DNA of 7,017 nt, from positions 1-7,017 of the forward strand of contig JAQUHL010000101.1 in the NCBI GenBank assembly GCA_028683635.1. Direction: 5' to 3'. Made by a program: the position numbers and the translations under genes. Positions within the stretch are counted from its first letter, which is position 1. Every line of letters begins with the position of its first letter. Below the pieces are notes generated by a model. It saw only the letters and a program-made list of their open reading frames with translations. It was not told where the DNA came from and made no database searches. Source of the DNA: Candidatus Cloacimonadota bacterium. Lineage in GTDB: Bacteria > Cloacimonadota > Cloacimonadia > Cloacimonadales > Cloacimonadaceae. Below, piece by piece: positions 1 to 5,736 of this stretch.

Positions 1-1
1 G

Positions 2-310
2 GATATCTCCGCTGCCATCGGTGAATATGTGCAATCAGCCGGCTACTACGTGGCTGATAATCTCACCGGGCATGGCATTGGCAGGCATCTCCACGAAGAA
101 CCGCAGATCCCGAATTCCGGCACGAGTGGACGCGGTCCCCGCCTGAAAAAGGGGATGACTCTCGCCATCGAACCAATGGTCAATATTGGTACAAACAGGG
201 TTCGCGAGATTGGCTGGGAATTTTTCTGTGCCGATGATTCGCTCTCGGCTCACTATGAACATACCATCCTGGTCACAGACTCCGAACCGGAAATCCTGAC
301 CAAAGCTTGA
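2..310 (+). CDS. map: Methionine aminopeptidase type I, C-terminal part (5' end outside window)
   Basis: Removes the initiator methionine from new proteins in the cytoplasm, using two metal ions. Only the last 102 residues are in the window, and the frame is open from base 2. Three of the five family metal ligands are visible: His24 of the fragment (GHGIGR), Glu57 (IEPM) and Glu86 (YEHT). The substrate-binding His31 of HEEP is also present. The two metal-binding Asp residues lie upstream of the window. The spacing between HEEP, KKGMTLAIEPMVN and LSAHYEHTI matches the E. coli enzyme, so nothing seems missing. The TGA stop overlaps the Shine-Dalgarno of infA, and map-infA adjacency is the common bacterial arrangement. 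Identity is very secure; only the start is unknown. Confidence 0.96.
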   Translation, partial: DISAAIGEYVQSAGYYVADNLTGHGIGRHLHEEPQIPNSGTSGRGPRLKKGMTLAIEPMVNIGTNRVREIGWEFFCADDSLSAHYEHTILVTDSEPEILTKA

Positions 311-319
311 GGATAATAT

Positions 320-538
320 ATGGGAAAATCCGGCGTTATTGAAGTTGAAGGAATCGTGAAGGAAGCCCTTCCGAACACTACTTTTCGCGTTGAACTGGAA
401 AATGGACATGAGATATTGGCCCACAGTTCCGGTAAAATGCGTTTGAATTACATCCGTATTCTCCCGGGTGACAAGGTCAAAGTGGAGCTTTCACCCTACG
501 ACCTCACCCGCGGAAGAATTACTTACCGTTATAAATAA
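320..538 (+). CDS. infA: Translation initiation factor IF-1
   Basis: Small OB-fold protein that binds the A site of the 30S subunit during initiation, together with IF-2 and IF-3. At 72 residues it has the standard length. The family core is intact: EGIVKEALPNTTFRVELENG at residues 10-29, HSSGKMRLNYIRILPGDKV at 35-53 and the C-terminal SPYDLTRGRITYR. A TGAGGA Shine-Dalgarno at 308-313 lies 6 nt before the ATG and overlaps the map stop codon, which suggests translational coupling. It is followed by an 82-nt gap before rpmJ, the longest gap within this operon. No oddities were seen in the protein. Confidence 0.98.
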   Translation: MGKSGVIEVEGIVKEALPNTTFRVELENGHEILAHSSGKMRLNYIRILPGDKVKVELSPYDLTRGRITYRYK

Positions 539-547
539 TATGCTCAC

Positions 548-600
548 AGCGGTTTATTCCAAGGCTTATCTGGCTGCTCCAATCAGGGCAGAAAACCGCT
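548..600 (+). promoter_or_regulatory. Possible RNA hairpin in infA-rpmJ leader
   Basis: A perfect 8-bp inverted repeat, AGCGGTTT at 548-555 and AAACCGCT at 593-600, closes a 37-nt loop between infA and rpmJ. A further TCTG/CAGA pairing (569-572 with 589-592) could stack on the 3' side. There is no T-run after it, so it is not an intrinsic terminator, and the rpmJ ribosome-binding site lies just outside it. It could modulate processing or translation within the operon, but an 8-bp repeat could also occur by chance. Confidence 0.25.
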
Positions 601-620
601 GAACCGGCAAGGAGATTATC

Positions 621-737
621 ATGAAAGTGAAAGCTTCAGTTAAAATCATCTGCAAGGATTGCAGGATCATCAAACGCCACGGCGTGATCCGCGTGATCTG
701 CAGTTCAAGCCCAAAACATAAACAAAGACAGGGATAG
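621..737 (+). CDS. rpmJ: 50S ribosomal protein L36 (zinc-ribbon form)
   Basis: Smallest protein of the large ribosomal subunit, bound to 23S rRNA. The 38-residue protein begins MKVKASVKIICKDC and ends PKHKQRQG, nearly identical in pattern to E. coli L36, which is also 38 aa. The four zinc ligands of the C+ form are present: Cys11, Cys14, Cys27 and His33. The start is supported by AAGGAG at 609-614, 6 nt upstream of the ATG. The TAG stop is 13 nt before the rpsM start. The gene is easily missed because of its size, but identity is certain from the sequence. Confidence 0.97.
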   Translation: MKVKASVKIICKDCRIIKRHGVIRVICSSSPKHKQRQG

Positions 738-745
738 AAGGAGGA
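738..745 (+). promoter_or_regulatory. Strong Shine-Dalgarno that fixes the rpsM TTG start
   Basis: AAGGAGGA directly follows the rpmJ stop and sits 5 nt before a TTG codon. It is the best ribosome-binding site in the window. Together with the conserved S13 N-terminus it shows that TTG at 751 is the true start rather than an internal ATG. Confidence 0.85.
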
Positions 746-750
746 CCAAC

Positions 751-1119
751 TTGGCACATATTTCAGGTATTGAAATTCCCAAGAACAAAAGACTCTTTAT
801 TGGTCTTACCTACATTTACGGTATTGGCAGACACACGGCAATTCAAATCTGCCACAAAGCCAATATCGACGAAATGAAAAAGGTAGCAGACCTTTCCGTA
901 GAAGAAGAAAAGATCCTGCGCGACATCGTCCAGAACGAATACGTTGTAGAAGGTACCCTGCGTACCCAGGTCGCCATGAATATCAAACGTCTGATGGAAA
1001 TCGGCAGCTATCGCGGCTTACGCCACAAACGCGGGCTTCCCGTACACGGTCAGAGAACCCATACCAATGCCCGCACCCGCAAAGGCCCTCGTGCCGGCGC
1101 CATCAAAAAGAAGAAATAG
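751..1119 (+). CDS. rpsM: 30S ribosomal protein S13 (TTG start)
   Basis: Protein of the 30S head that contacts 16S rRNA, the P-site tRNA and the 50S subunit through an inter-subunit bridge. The 122-residue product shows the family signatures: N-terminal HISGIEIP, TYIYGIGRHTA at 20-30 and SYRGLRHKRGLPVHGQRTHT at 86-105. It has the basic tail NARTRKGPRAGAIKKKK that reaches into the P site. The start is TTG, justified by the AAGGAGGA site 5 nt upstream and by alignment of MAHISGIEIP to the family N-terminus (E. coli MARIAGINIP). The stop overlaps the ribosome-binding site of rpsK. Length is normal. Confidence 0.98.
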   Translation: MAHISGIEIPKNKRLFIGLTYIYGIGRHTAIQICHKANIDEMKKVADLSVEEEKILRDIVQNEYVVEGTLRTQVAMNIKRLMEIGSYRGLRHKRGLPVHGQRTHTNARTRKGPRAGAIKKKK

Positions 1120-1132
1120 GAGCGTACAATAA

Positions 1133-1522
1133 ATGGCCAAGAAAACCAGAGTAAAGAAAAAACGCGTCCGCCTTGCCTTCGATGAAGGTTTGATATTCGT
1201 CCATTCCAGCTTCAACAACACCATCATCAGTCTCACAGACCGCTCGGGCAACGTCCTGGCCTGGTCTTCAGGTGGAAAGGTTGGAAACAAGGGTTCCCGC
1301 AAAAGCACTCCCTTTGCCGCCCAGATCGCGGCAGGTGAAGTAGCCAAAATCGGACTGGAAATGGGTATCTCCAAGGTCGGGATGATCATCAAAGGCCCCG
1401 GTGGCGGTAGAGAATCCTCCATTCGTGCGGTCAACGCTGCAGGACTCAAAGTAACCATGATCAAAGACGAAACGCCCATCCCCCACAATGGATGCCGTCC
1501 GCCAAAAACCAGAAGGATCTAA
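1133..1522 (+). CDS. rpsK: 30S ribosomal protein S11
   Basis: Platform protein of the 30S subunit near the decoding and mRNA-exit region. The 129 residues cover the whole family. FVHSSFNNTIISLTDRSGN spans 22-40, GSRKSTPFAAQIAA 54-67, KGPGGGRESSIRAVNAAG 87-104 and TPIPHNGCRPPKTRRI 114-129. The family motif GPGxGRE reads GPGGGRE here, with Gly where E. coli has Pro. The HNG asparagine known in E. coli as an isoaspartate site is retained. AGGAG at 1118-1122, overlapping the rpsM stop, is the probable ribosome-binding site with a somewhat long 10-nt spacer. rpsD follows after 11 nt. Confidence 0.98.
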   Translation: MAKKTRVKKKRVRLAFDEGLIFVHSSFNNTIISLTDRSGNVLAWSSGGKVGNKGSRKSTPFAAQIAAGEVAKIGLEMGISKVGMIIKGPGGGRESSIRAVNAAGLKVTMIKDETPIPHNGCRPPKTRRI

Positions 1523-1533
1523 GGGAGAGATAA

Positions 1534-2151
1534 ATGGCAAGATATACAGGACCCAAAGCAAAGATCTGTCGCAAATTCGGAGAAAACATCTTCGGTACCG
1601 CCAAATACGACAAGATTCTGGAAAAACGTAAGTTCCCTCCCGGACAGCACGGCAAATCCATGCGCAGAAAGCTCAGTGACTATGGCGTGCACCTCAAGGA
1701 AAAACAAAAACTCCGCCTCACCTATTGCCTTCTGGAAAAGCAGTTCCGAAACTATTTCGTGAAGGCTGCCAAGATGCAGGGTGTGACGGGCGAAAACCTC
1801 ATGCAGATGCTGGAACGCAGGTTTGACAACGTGATCTATCGCTTGGGATTCGCAGTTACCCGCATGCAGGCCCGTCAGTTCGTAAACCACGGGCATTTCA
1901 TCGTCAATGGCAAAAAAGTGGATATTCCCTCCCAACTCCTCAAGCCCGGAGATGTGATCGAAGTTCGTCCCAAAAGCCGTGGCATGTCCACCCTCGTTGA
2001 TGCTATGAGCAGAACCGAAGCCACCAGCCCCTTTGCCTGGCTAACGGTTGATAAAGAAAACATGCGTGGTCAGTTCTTAACGATTCCTGCGGCAACAGAA
2101 ATTCCAACTACGGTTGACGTCCGACTTATCGTTGAATTCTACTCCAAATAA
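1534..2151 (+). CDS. rpsD: 30S ribosomal protein S4
   Basis: Primary 16S rRNA-binding protein that nucleates 30S assembly and helps maintain decoding accuracy. The 205-residue length is standard. It begins MARYTGPKAKICRK, carries PPGQHG and KLSDYGVHLKEKQKLR in the N-terminal domain (35-61), and has a typical S4 RNA-binding domain at about 95-157 (LERRFDNVIYRLGF, ARQFVNHGHFIVNG, LKPGDVIEVR). It ends with the conserved VEFYSK. Only Cys12 and Cys65 are present, so the four-cysteine zinc site of C+ S4 proteins is absent. The gene sits between rpsK and rpoA. S4 is the translational autorepressor of the alpha operon in E. coli; whether that holds here cannot be seen. GGGAG at 1523-1527 is the ribosome-binding site. 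Confidence 0.98.
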   Translation: MARYTGPKAKICRKFGENIFGTAKYDKILEKRKFPPGQHGKSMRRKLSDYGVHLKEKQKLRLTYCLLEKQFRNYFVKAAKMQGVTGENLMQMLERRFDNVIYRLGFAVTRMQARQFVNHGHFIVNGKKVDIPSQLLKPGDVIEVRPKSRGMSTLVDAMSRTEATSPFAWLTVDKENMRGQFLTIPAATEIPTTVDVRLIVEFYSK

Positions 2152-2174
2152 TTAGACGCCGAAAGGAGTTTCAC

Positions 2175-3314
2175 ATGATGTATCTTGAACCCTTACAGAT
2201 GCCGGAAACTGTGGATTATGAACAATCAAGCTATTCCAAAACCTACGGAAAGTTTGAGATTGGTCCTCTGGAACCCGGATTTGGCACAACCCTGGGCAAT
2301 ACGCTTCGCCGTGTGCTGCTTTCTTCCGTGCAGGGTGCCGCTGTTCGTTTCGTCAGGATTGAAGGTCTCCACCACGAATTCACACCCATCCCGGGTGCCA
2401 ATTCGGACTATATAGACCTGATCCTCAGGCTCAAACAGCTTGTTATTTATACCAATTCGATAGATGAGGTTACCGTTACCCTGGAAACCAAAGGCAAGGG
2501 CATCGTCACTGCCGGTATGATCCAGGAAAACGCCAATATCAAAATTATAAACAAAGACCTCTATCTCCTCGAGCTTACGGAAGATGTTGAACTCAAGATC
2601 GAGCTAATTATCGGGATCGGAAGAGGATACGTCCCTGCCGACCGCCAGAATACTGAAGATCGCACCATTGGCTTTATCCCCATCGATTCGATCTATTCAC
2701 CGGTTCTGAAAGTAAATTTCAGCGTCACTCACCAGCGCGTCAAAGAGCGCATGAATTTCGATAAACTCATTGTGGAAGTCTTCACCAATGGTGCCATCGA
2801 ACCTGCTCATGCCCTCTATGTTTCCGCCAAGATCCTCAAGGATATGTTCGCCAAAATGTGCCTCTTTGAGATTGAACCGGAATACATCCGTGAGATCGAG
2901 CTGGATCCCGAACTTGAAGAAAAAGAACGCATTCTCCGCATGAGCGTCAAAGAGATCGAGCTTACCGTCCGGGCTGGCAACTGCCTTGCAGCCGCAGAAA
3001 TTGATACGATCGGCGATCTCGTTTCCAAAACGGAAGCGGATATGCTCAAATTCCGCAATTTCGGCAAGAAATCTCTCGAAGAGATCATACAAAAACTTAA
3101 AAAATACGATCTGGAACTCGGTATGGATGTAGATGGCATCTACCGCAAGATCAAGGAAGCCAGAAGCAGAGGCGTCAAGCCCGTGGAAGAAACCCTTCCC
3201 CCTCCCCAGCAGCAAGTAGCCAAAGAGGAAGAAGCTCCTGCCCTCCCGATCAGCACTCCCCGCAAACCGGTTCCCACTCAGAAAAAGAAGGTAAAACATG
3301 CGACACAGAGTTGA
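2175..3314 (+). CDS. rpoA: DNA-directed RNA polymerase subunit alpha, with extended C-terminal tail
   Basis: Alpha subunit, whose dimer scaffolds RNA polymerase assembly and whose C-terminal domain binds UP elements and activators. The N-terminal domain shows GPLEPGFGTTLGNTLRRVLL (30-49), with Arg45/Arg46 of the beta-contact region, and DRQNTEDRTIGFIPIDSIYSPV (156-177, read across the motif). The alpha-CTD spans about 255-318. It retains the DNA-binding residues equivalent to E. coli R265, N268, C269, G296, K298, S299 and E302 (here R266, N269, C270, G297, K299, S300, E303). After LGMDVD (315-320) comes a tail of about 59 residues rich in Pro, Glu, Gln and Lys, which makes the protein 379 aa against 329 in E. 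coli. ATG at 2175 or 2178 can be the start; AAAGGAG at 2162-2168 serves both. The 3' end overlaps rplQ by 17 nt. Confidence 0.98.
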   Translation: MMYLEPLQMPETVDYEQSSYSKTYGKFEIGPLEPGFGTTLGNTLRRVLLSSVQGAAVRFVRIEGLHHEFTPIPGANSDYIDLILRLKQLVIYTNSIDEVTVTLETKGKGIVTAGMIQENANIKIINKDLYLLELTEDVELKIELIIGIGRGYVPADRQNTEDRTIGFIPIDSIYSPVLKVNFSVTHQRVKERMNFDKLIVEVFTNGAIEPAHALYVSAKILKDMFAKMCLFEIEPEYIREIELDPELEEKERILRMSVKEIELTVRAGNCLAAAEIDTIGDLVSKTEADMLKFRNFGKKSLEEIIQKLKKYDLELGMDVDGIYRKIKEARSRGVKPVEETLPPPQQQVAKEEEAPALPISTPRKPVPTQKKKVKHATQS

Positions 3315-3705
3315 TGGTAGAAAATTTGGACGAGAAACGGATCAGCGCTCCCTCATGATGAGGAACCTCGTTAAATCCCTCATCGAGCATGGCAGAATCA
3401 CCACAACCCTCGCCAAAGCCAAAGAAATGAGAAGCCAGGCCGAAAGAGTCGTCTCCTACGGCAAAATGAACAGTGTCCACGGACGCCGTCTGGCTTATAA
3501 AGTCCTCGGAAGCCGCACCCTTGTCAAAAAACTGTTCGATGAAATCGCTCCGGCAATGATGGAACGCAACGGCCGTTATACCCGGGTGCTCAAAAATGGT
3601 TTCCGCAAAGGTGATGCCGCTCCGATCGCCATCATCGAATTTGTGGATCACACTCCCAAAATCGAGAAAAAAGATAATATAAAAGCCAAAGACCTGAATA
3701 AATAA
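3298..3705 (+). CDS. rplQ: 50S ribosomal protein L17
   Basis: Large-subunit protein near the peptide exit tunnel. The 135-residue product has the expected MRHR..GRKFGRETDQR N-terminus, HGRITTTLAKAKEMR at 31-45 and RRLAYKVL at 63-70. It also has the closing GRYTRVLKNGFRKGDAAPIA (92-111) and IIEFVD. A short lysine-rich tail (KIEKKDNIKAKDLNK) makes it slightly longer than the 127-aa E. coli protein. The ATG lies inside the rpoA coding region, with the AGAAGG site at 3286-3291 (6-nt spacer) encoded by the alpha tail. This implies translational coupling. It is the last gene of the operon, and a terminator follows 28 nt after the stop. Confidence 0.98.
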   Translation: MRHRVDGRKFGRETDQRSLMMRNLVKSLIEHGRITTTLAKAKEMRSQAERVVSYGKMNSVHGRRLAYKVLGSRTLVKKLFDEIAPAMMERNGRYTRVLKNGFRKGDAAPIAIIEFVDHTPKIEKKDNIKAKDLNK

Positions 3706-3733
3706 CAGCCTCAGTCAACGGCTTGAAAATCAT

Positions 3734-3765
3734 AAAAAAAGGGAAGCTTAACCTTCCCTTTTTTT
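3734..3765. terminator. Intrinsic terminator, probably bidirectional, after rplQ
   Basis: Seven A residues plus GGGAAG (3734-3746), a 6-nt loop CTTAAC (3747-3752), then CTTCCC plus seven T residues (3753-3765). The stem can reach 13 bp and the T-run supports termination on the + strand. Because A7 and T7 are symmetric, the same structure also ends in a T-run on the minus strand. It can therefore stop transcription arriving from the convergent minus-strand genes at 4102-6160. Confidence 0.92.
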
Positions 3766-3790
3766 GTGTCCGCAAGCATGATAAAGTTCC

Positions 3791-3930
3791 TTACTTTGAA
3801 ATGACATAATCCAAGCCCATTGAATAATCCAGTTTCCACTTTGAAATGACATAATCAAACGGGGCATGGGGCGGAGCCCCATACAATATTGGGTGGTGGG
3901 CTGGGCATGGATTATGTCATTTCAAACTAA
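3791..3930. repeat. 140-bp inverted-repeat element (MITE- or hairpin-like)
   Basis: The left arm at 3791-3819 and the right arm at 3902-3930 are reverse complements at 27 of 29 positions. The core TTTGAAATGACATAATCC is perfect in both. A third copy of the core (ACTTTGAAATGACATAATC, 3838-3856) lies inside, in direct orientation 45 nt after the first. The interior also holds the GC-rich hairpin at 3866-3882. No open reading frame is present, and no clear target-site duplication is visible at the edges. It could be a miniature transposable element, or a long RNA hairpin between converging genes. The repeat structure is directly visible; its nature is inference. Confidence 0.75.
3866..3882. repeat. 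GC-rich palindrome with GGA triloop
   Basis: ATGGGGC-GGA-GCCCCAT is a perfect 7-bp stem with a 3-nt loop, inside the 140-bp inverted-repeat element. It has the same layout as the hairpin at 3948-3964 (N-GGGC-GRA-GCCC-N'), which suggests a REP-like repeat family. No T-run follows on either strand, so termination is unlikely. Confidence 0.6.
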
Positions 3931-3947
3931 GCACGATATAATGGGTT

Positions 3948-3964
3948 GTAGGGCGAAGCCCTAC
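3948..3964. repeat. GC-rich palindrome with GAA triloop
   Basis: GTAGGGC-GAA-GCCCTAC is a perfect 7-bp stem with a 3-nt loop, 18 nt outside the right arm of the 140-bp element. It matches the hairpin at 3866-3882 in architecture but differs in the outer base pairs, as expected for members of one repetitive extragenic palindrome family. Outer bases GGTTGT (3944-3949) and ACAACC (3980-3985) could form a competing stem. Confidence 0.6.
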
Positions 3965-4040
3965 TCCTTGATAAGCCTCACAACCAGCATATTTGGAAGT
4001 CCGTATTTCGATAAATCGGGATGTGCAACGGTATTGTTCC

Positions 4041-4067
4041 GTCATTCCCGGGAAACCGGGAATCCAG
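4041..4067. repeat. dRS3-like dispersed palindrome (ATTCCC-N8-GGGAAT)
   Basis: The core at 4044-4063 is ATTCCCGG-GAAA-CCGGGAAT, an 8-bp stem closed by a GNRA-type tetraloop, preceded by GTC and followed by CCAG. The pattern ATTCCC-N8-GGGAAT is that of the Neisseria dRS3 repeat, and very similar palindromes are scattered in many bacterial genomes. It lies 38 nt beyond the stop of the minus-strand lamin-tail gene. It has no T-run on that strand, so it is more likely a repeat or mRNA 3'-end stabiliser than a terminator. Confidence 0.65.
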
Positions 4068-4101
4068 AAGACTATCACCCACATCCCACCTGGTAACCAC
4101 T

Positions 4102-5736
4102 CTACTCCGCAATCACTGCTGTGAGTTGCCTGCGCCAGACCTTTCCGGATCCATTCTGCGATTCCCAAAGGATGATATAGAGCCCCTTGCCGGGATACTT
4201 GCCCTTGTCGCTTTTGCCATCCCAGATGAGGTATCCGTTAGCCTCCAGGATCACGTTATTGGCCAGCACCCGTTTTTTCCTGCCTGCCAGATCAAAGATC
4301 TTGCAGTTCACCTTGTGCCCCGCCTCGGCAAACTGGTAATATATCCTTAGCTCTTCTCCAAGGCGCGGTTTGAAGGGTGAACCTTCCAGATGCAGCTTGC
4401 CCTCAAAGGAGGGATAATTCTCCTCAGCCTGGCTGTTTACCTGCCCGGGAGTGGCACCCAGAGAGGTAAGGCAATATCTCCACTGTCCATAGGCATCCCG
4501 TTCCAAAGAGATGCCCTGTTTGGAGCTCTGCCCGACATATACAGTGGAATCCACCACAGCGTCCTCATCCAGGAGGAAGATGCTATCCCCCTCATTGTTC
4601 AGTGCTGGCCAGTTCGAAATCTGGATGAGTTTCCCGGGCGGGAAATCCGCATATTGGCTTAGAAACAAATCAGGATTGCTGCACACTATATAATAGCCTG
4701 CCTCGGGAGCGGTAAAATCGAAGCTGCCCTGGTTTCCGGCAGCATCCTGGATTGAGTAATTGCGAGCTATTGGTGCTGCTCCTCCGCTTTTGAGTTCGAT
4801 CCATTCGCTTTGTCCGGGAGCGGGATTATACATGACTTCGCTTAAAGTAAGCTCCACCGGGCTACCACTAAACTGGTGGGACCAGATATTGTTTTCGGAG
4901 CTTGGATCGTCTGGCACGAATGCTTCCAGGTAAAGAACCTGGGGATACGCCCCAGCCAATATCTGGCTGTGAGATAAGAGGACTGAATCACGTGCTGCCA
5001 GCCCGGGCAGATCCAGGCTTTGCAAAAGCTCCTCATCGATCCTGATCTCCAGTCTGCCACTTTGTTCCGCATTGAGATCCGTATCGTTGATGATCCAGAC
5101 ACTGAGTTCCAAATGCATCGTGTCCGCATCGAAGTTCAGTTCTGTCTGCCCGATCCGGTAATCGCAATAAACCCTGTTCGGCAAGCCGGGGGTGGGATTG
5201 GGTTCCGGGATAAAGTCCTCAGCCGGGTTATTGGTATCCAGCCCATTGGCTCTGCGGGCGAGGGAAAAGCCGGAAGGGACATCTGTGGCAAAACTGGTCC
5301 CGGGTAAACCACTGTCGTCAGGCAGCAGGTTGTGGTTTGGTTCGTCATAGAGCACTGTGTCCGTATATGATCCATCCGGAGACACATAGCGGATTCCATC
5401 TGTTCCGTCACCGCCATTCTGAAAGCCCAGTTCCGTCCAGAAGATGGCATTGGGAATTTGAGCTTCTGCCAGGCAGAGATAGCGTCCCGCTCTCAGGAGG
5501 AAATAGGGAAAGGTGAAGACGCTTGTATATTCGGCACCGCCGCGCAAGATCTCAGCTCCCTGCAAGTTTACATCACTATCTCCTGAATTGTATAGCTCGA
5601 TCCATTCCTTGCCGGTATCGGTGCCCACCGGGTCGTAAAGCACCTCATTGATCACGATTTGGGCAGGAAGGACATTGATGCAGAACAGGAAGAGCAGGAT
5701 TCTAAAATTCAAACAACTCCTCATAACGTTTGTCAT
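4102..5736 (-). CDS. Secreted protein with two lamin-tail domains and FlgD-like C-terminal Ig domain
   Basis: Exported structural or surface protein of unknown role. A hydrophobic signal segment (RILLFLFCINVLPA, about 12-25, probable cleavage before Gln26) is followed by lamin-tail domain 1 (about 26-187: IVINEVLYDP...KEWIELYNSGD, ending PTPGLPN). Next come a CARDB-like beta domain (about 190-285, ending SSENN) and lamin-tail domain 2 (about 295-433: LTLSEVMYNP...SEWIELKSGG, LNNEGDSIFLLD, ending ATPGQVN). A FlgD/T9SS-like Ig domain closes it (about 447-544: KIFDLAGRKKRVL, YLIWDGKSDKGK, GKGLYIILWE). No nuclease or peptidase motif is seen. Such C-terminal domains often serve in export or surface anchoring in FCB-group bacteria. 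The start is uncertain: ATG at 5736 or 5724, or TTG at 5712, the last with AGGAG 4 nt upstream. All overlap the gene ending at 5702. The stop TAG is at 4102-4104. Confidence 0.9.
   Translation of the reverse strand: MTNVMRSCLNFRILLFLFCINVLPAQIVINEVLYDPVGTDTGKEWIELYNSGDSDVNLQGAEILRGGAEYTSVFTFPYFLLRAGRYLCLAEAQIPNAIFWTELGFQNGGDGTDGIRYVSPDGSYTDTVLYDEPNHNLLPDDSGLPGTSFATDVPSGFSLARRANGLDTNNPAEDFIPEPNPTPGLPNRVYCDYRIGQTELNFDADTMHLELSVWIINDTDLNAEQSGRLEIRIDEELLQSLDLPGLAARDSVLLSHSQILAGAYPQVLYLEAFVPDDPSSENNIWSHQFSGSPVELTLSEVMYNPAPGQSEWIELKSGGAAPIARNYSIQDAAGNQGSFDFTAPEAGYYIVCSNPDLFLSQYADFPPGKLIQISNWPALNNEGDSIFLLDEDAVVDSTVYVGQSSKQGISLERDAYGQWRYCLTSLGATPGQVNSQAEENYPSFEGKLHLEGSPFKPRLGEELRIYYQFAEAGHKVNCKIFDLAGRKKRVLANNVILEANGYLIWDGKSDKGKYPGKGLYIILWESQNGSGKVWRRQLTAVIAE

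Noticed and set aside
112..126. GAATTCCGGCACGAG, which resembles the EcoRI adapter seen at the ends of cDNA library clones
   Set aside because: The map reading frame passes through it without a shift. The encoded IPNSGTSGRGPRL aligns in length with the family pattern IPN.G..G.GP.L, so it is genuine coding sequence and the similarity is chance.
35..424. 129-codon open frame on the minus strand
   Set aside because: It lies antisense to map and infA, whose protein identity is certain, and has no recognisable product.
1018..1488. 156-codon open frame on the minus strand across rpsM/rpsK
   Set aside because: It is a shadow of two conserved ribosomal protein genes, and its composition shows no family features.
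2697..3299. 200-codon open frame on the minus strand
   Set aside because: It is antisense to rpoA, and its Phe-rich composition mirrors the Glu/Lys codons of alpha.
3866..4350. Short open frames on both strands over the intergenic repeats (for example 3866-4096 + and 3917-4168 -)
   Set aside because: They consist of translated palindromes, such as the frequent spurious reading of ATTCCC-type repeats, and lack ribosome-binding sites or protein motifs.
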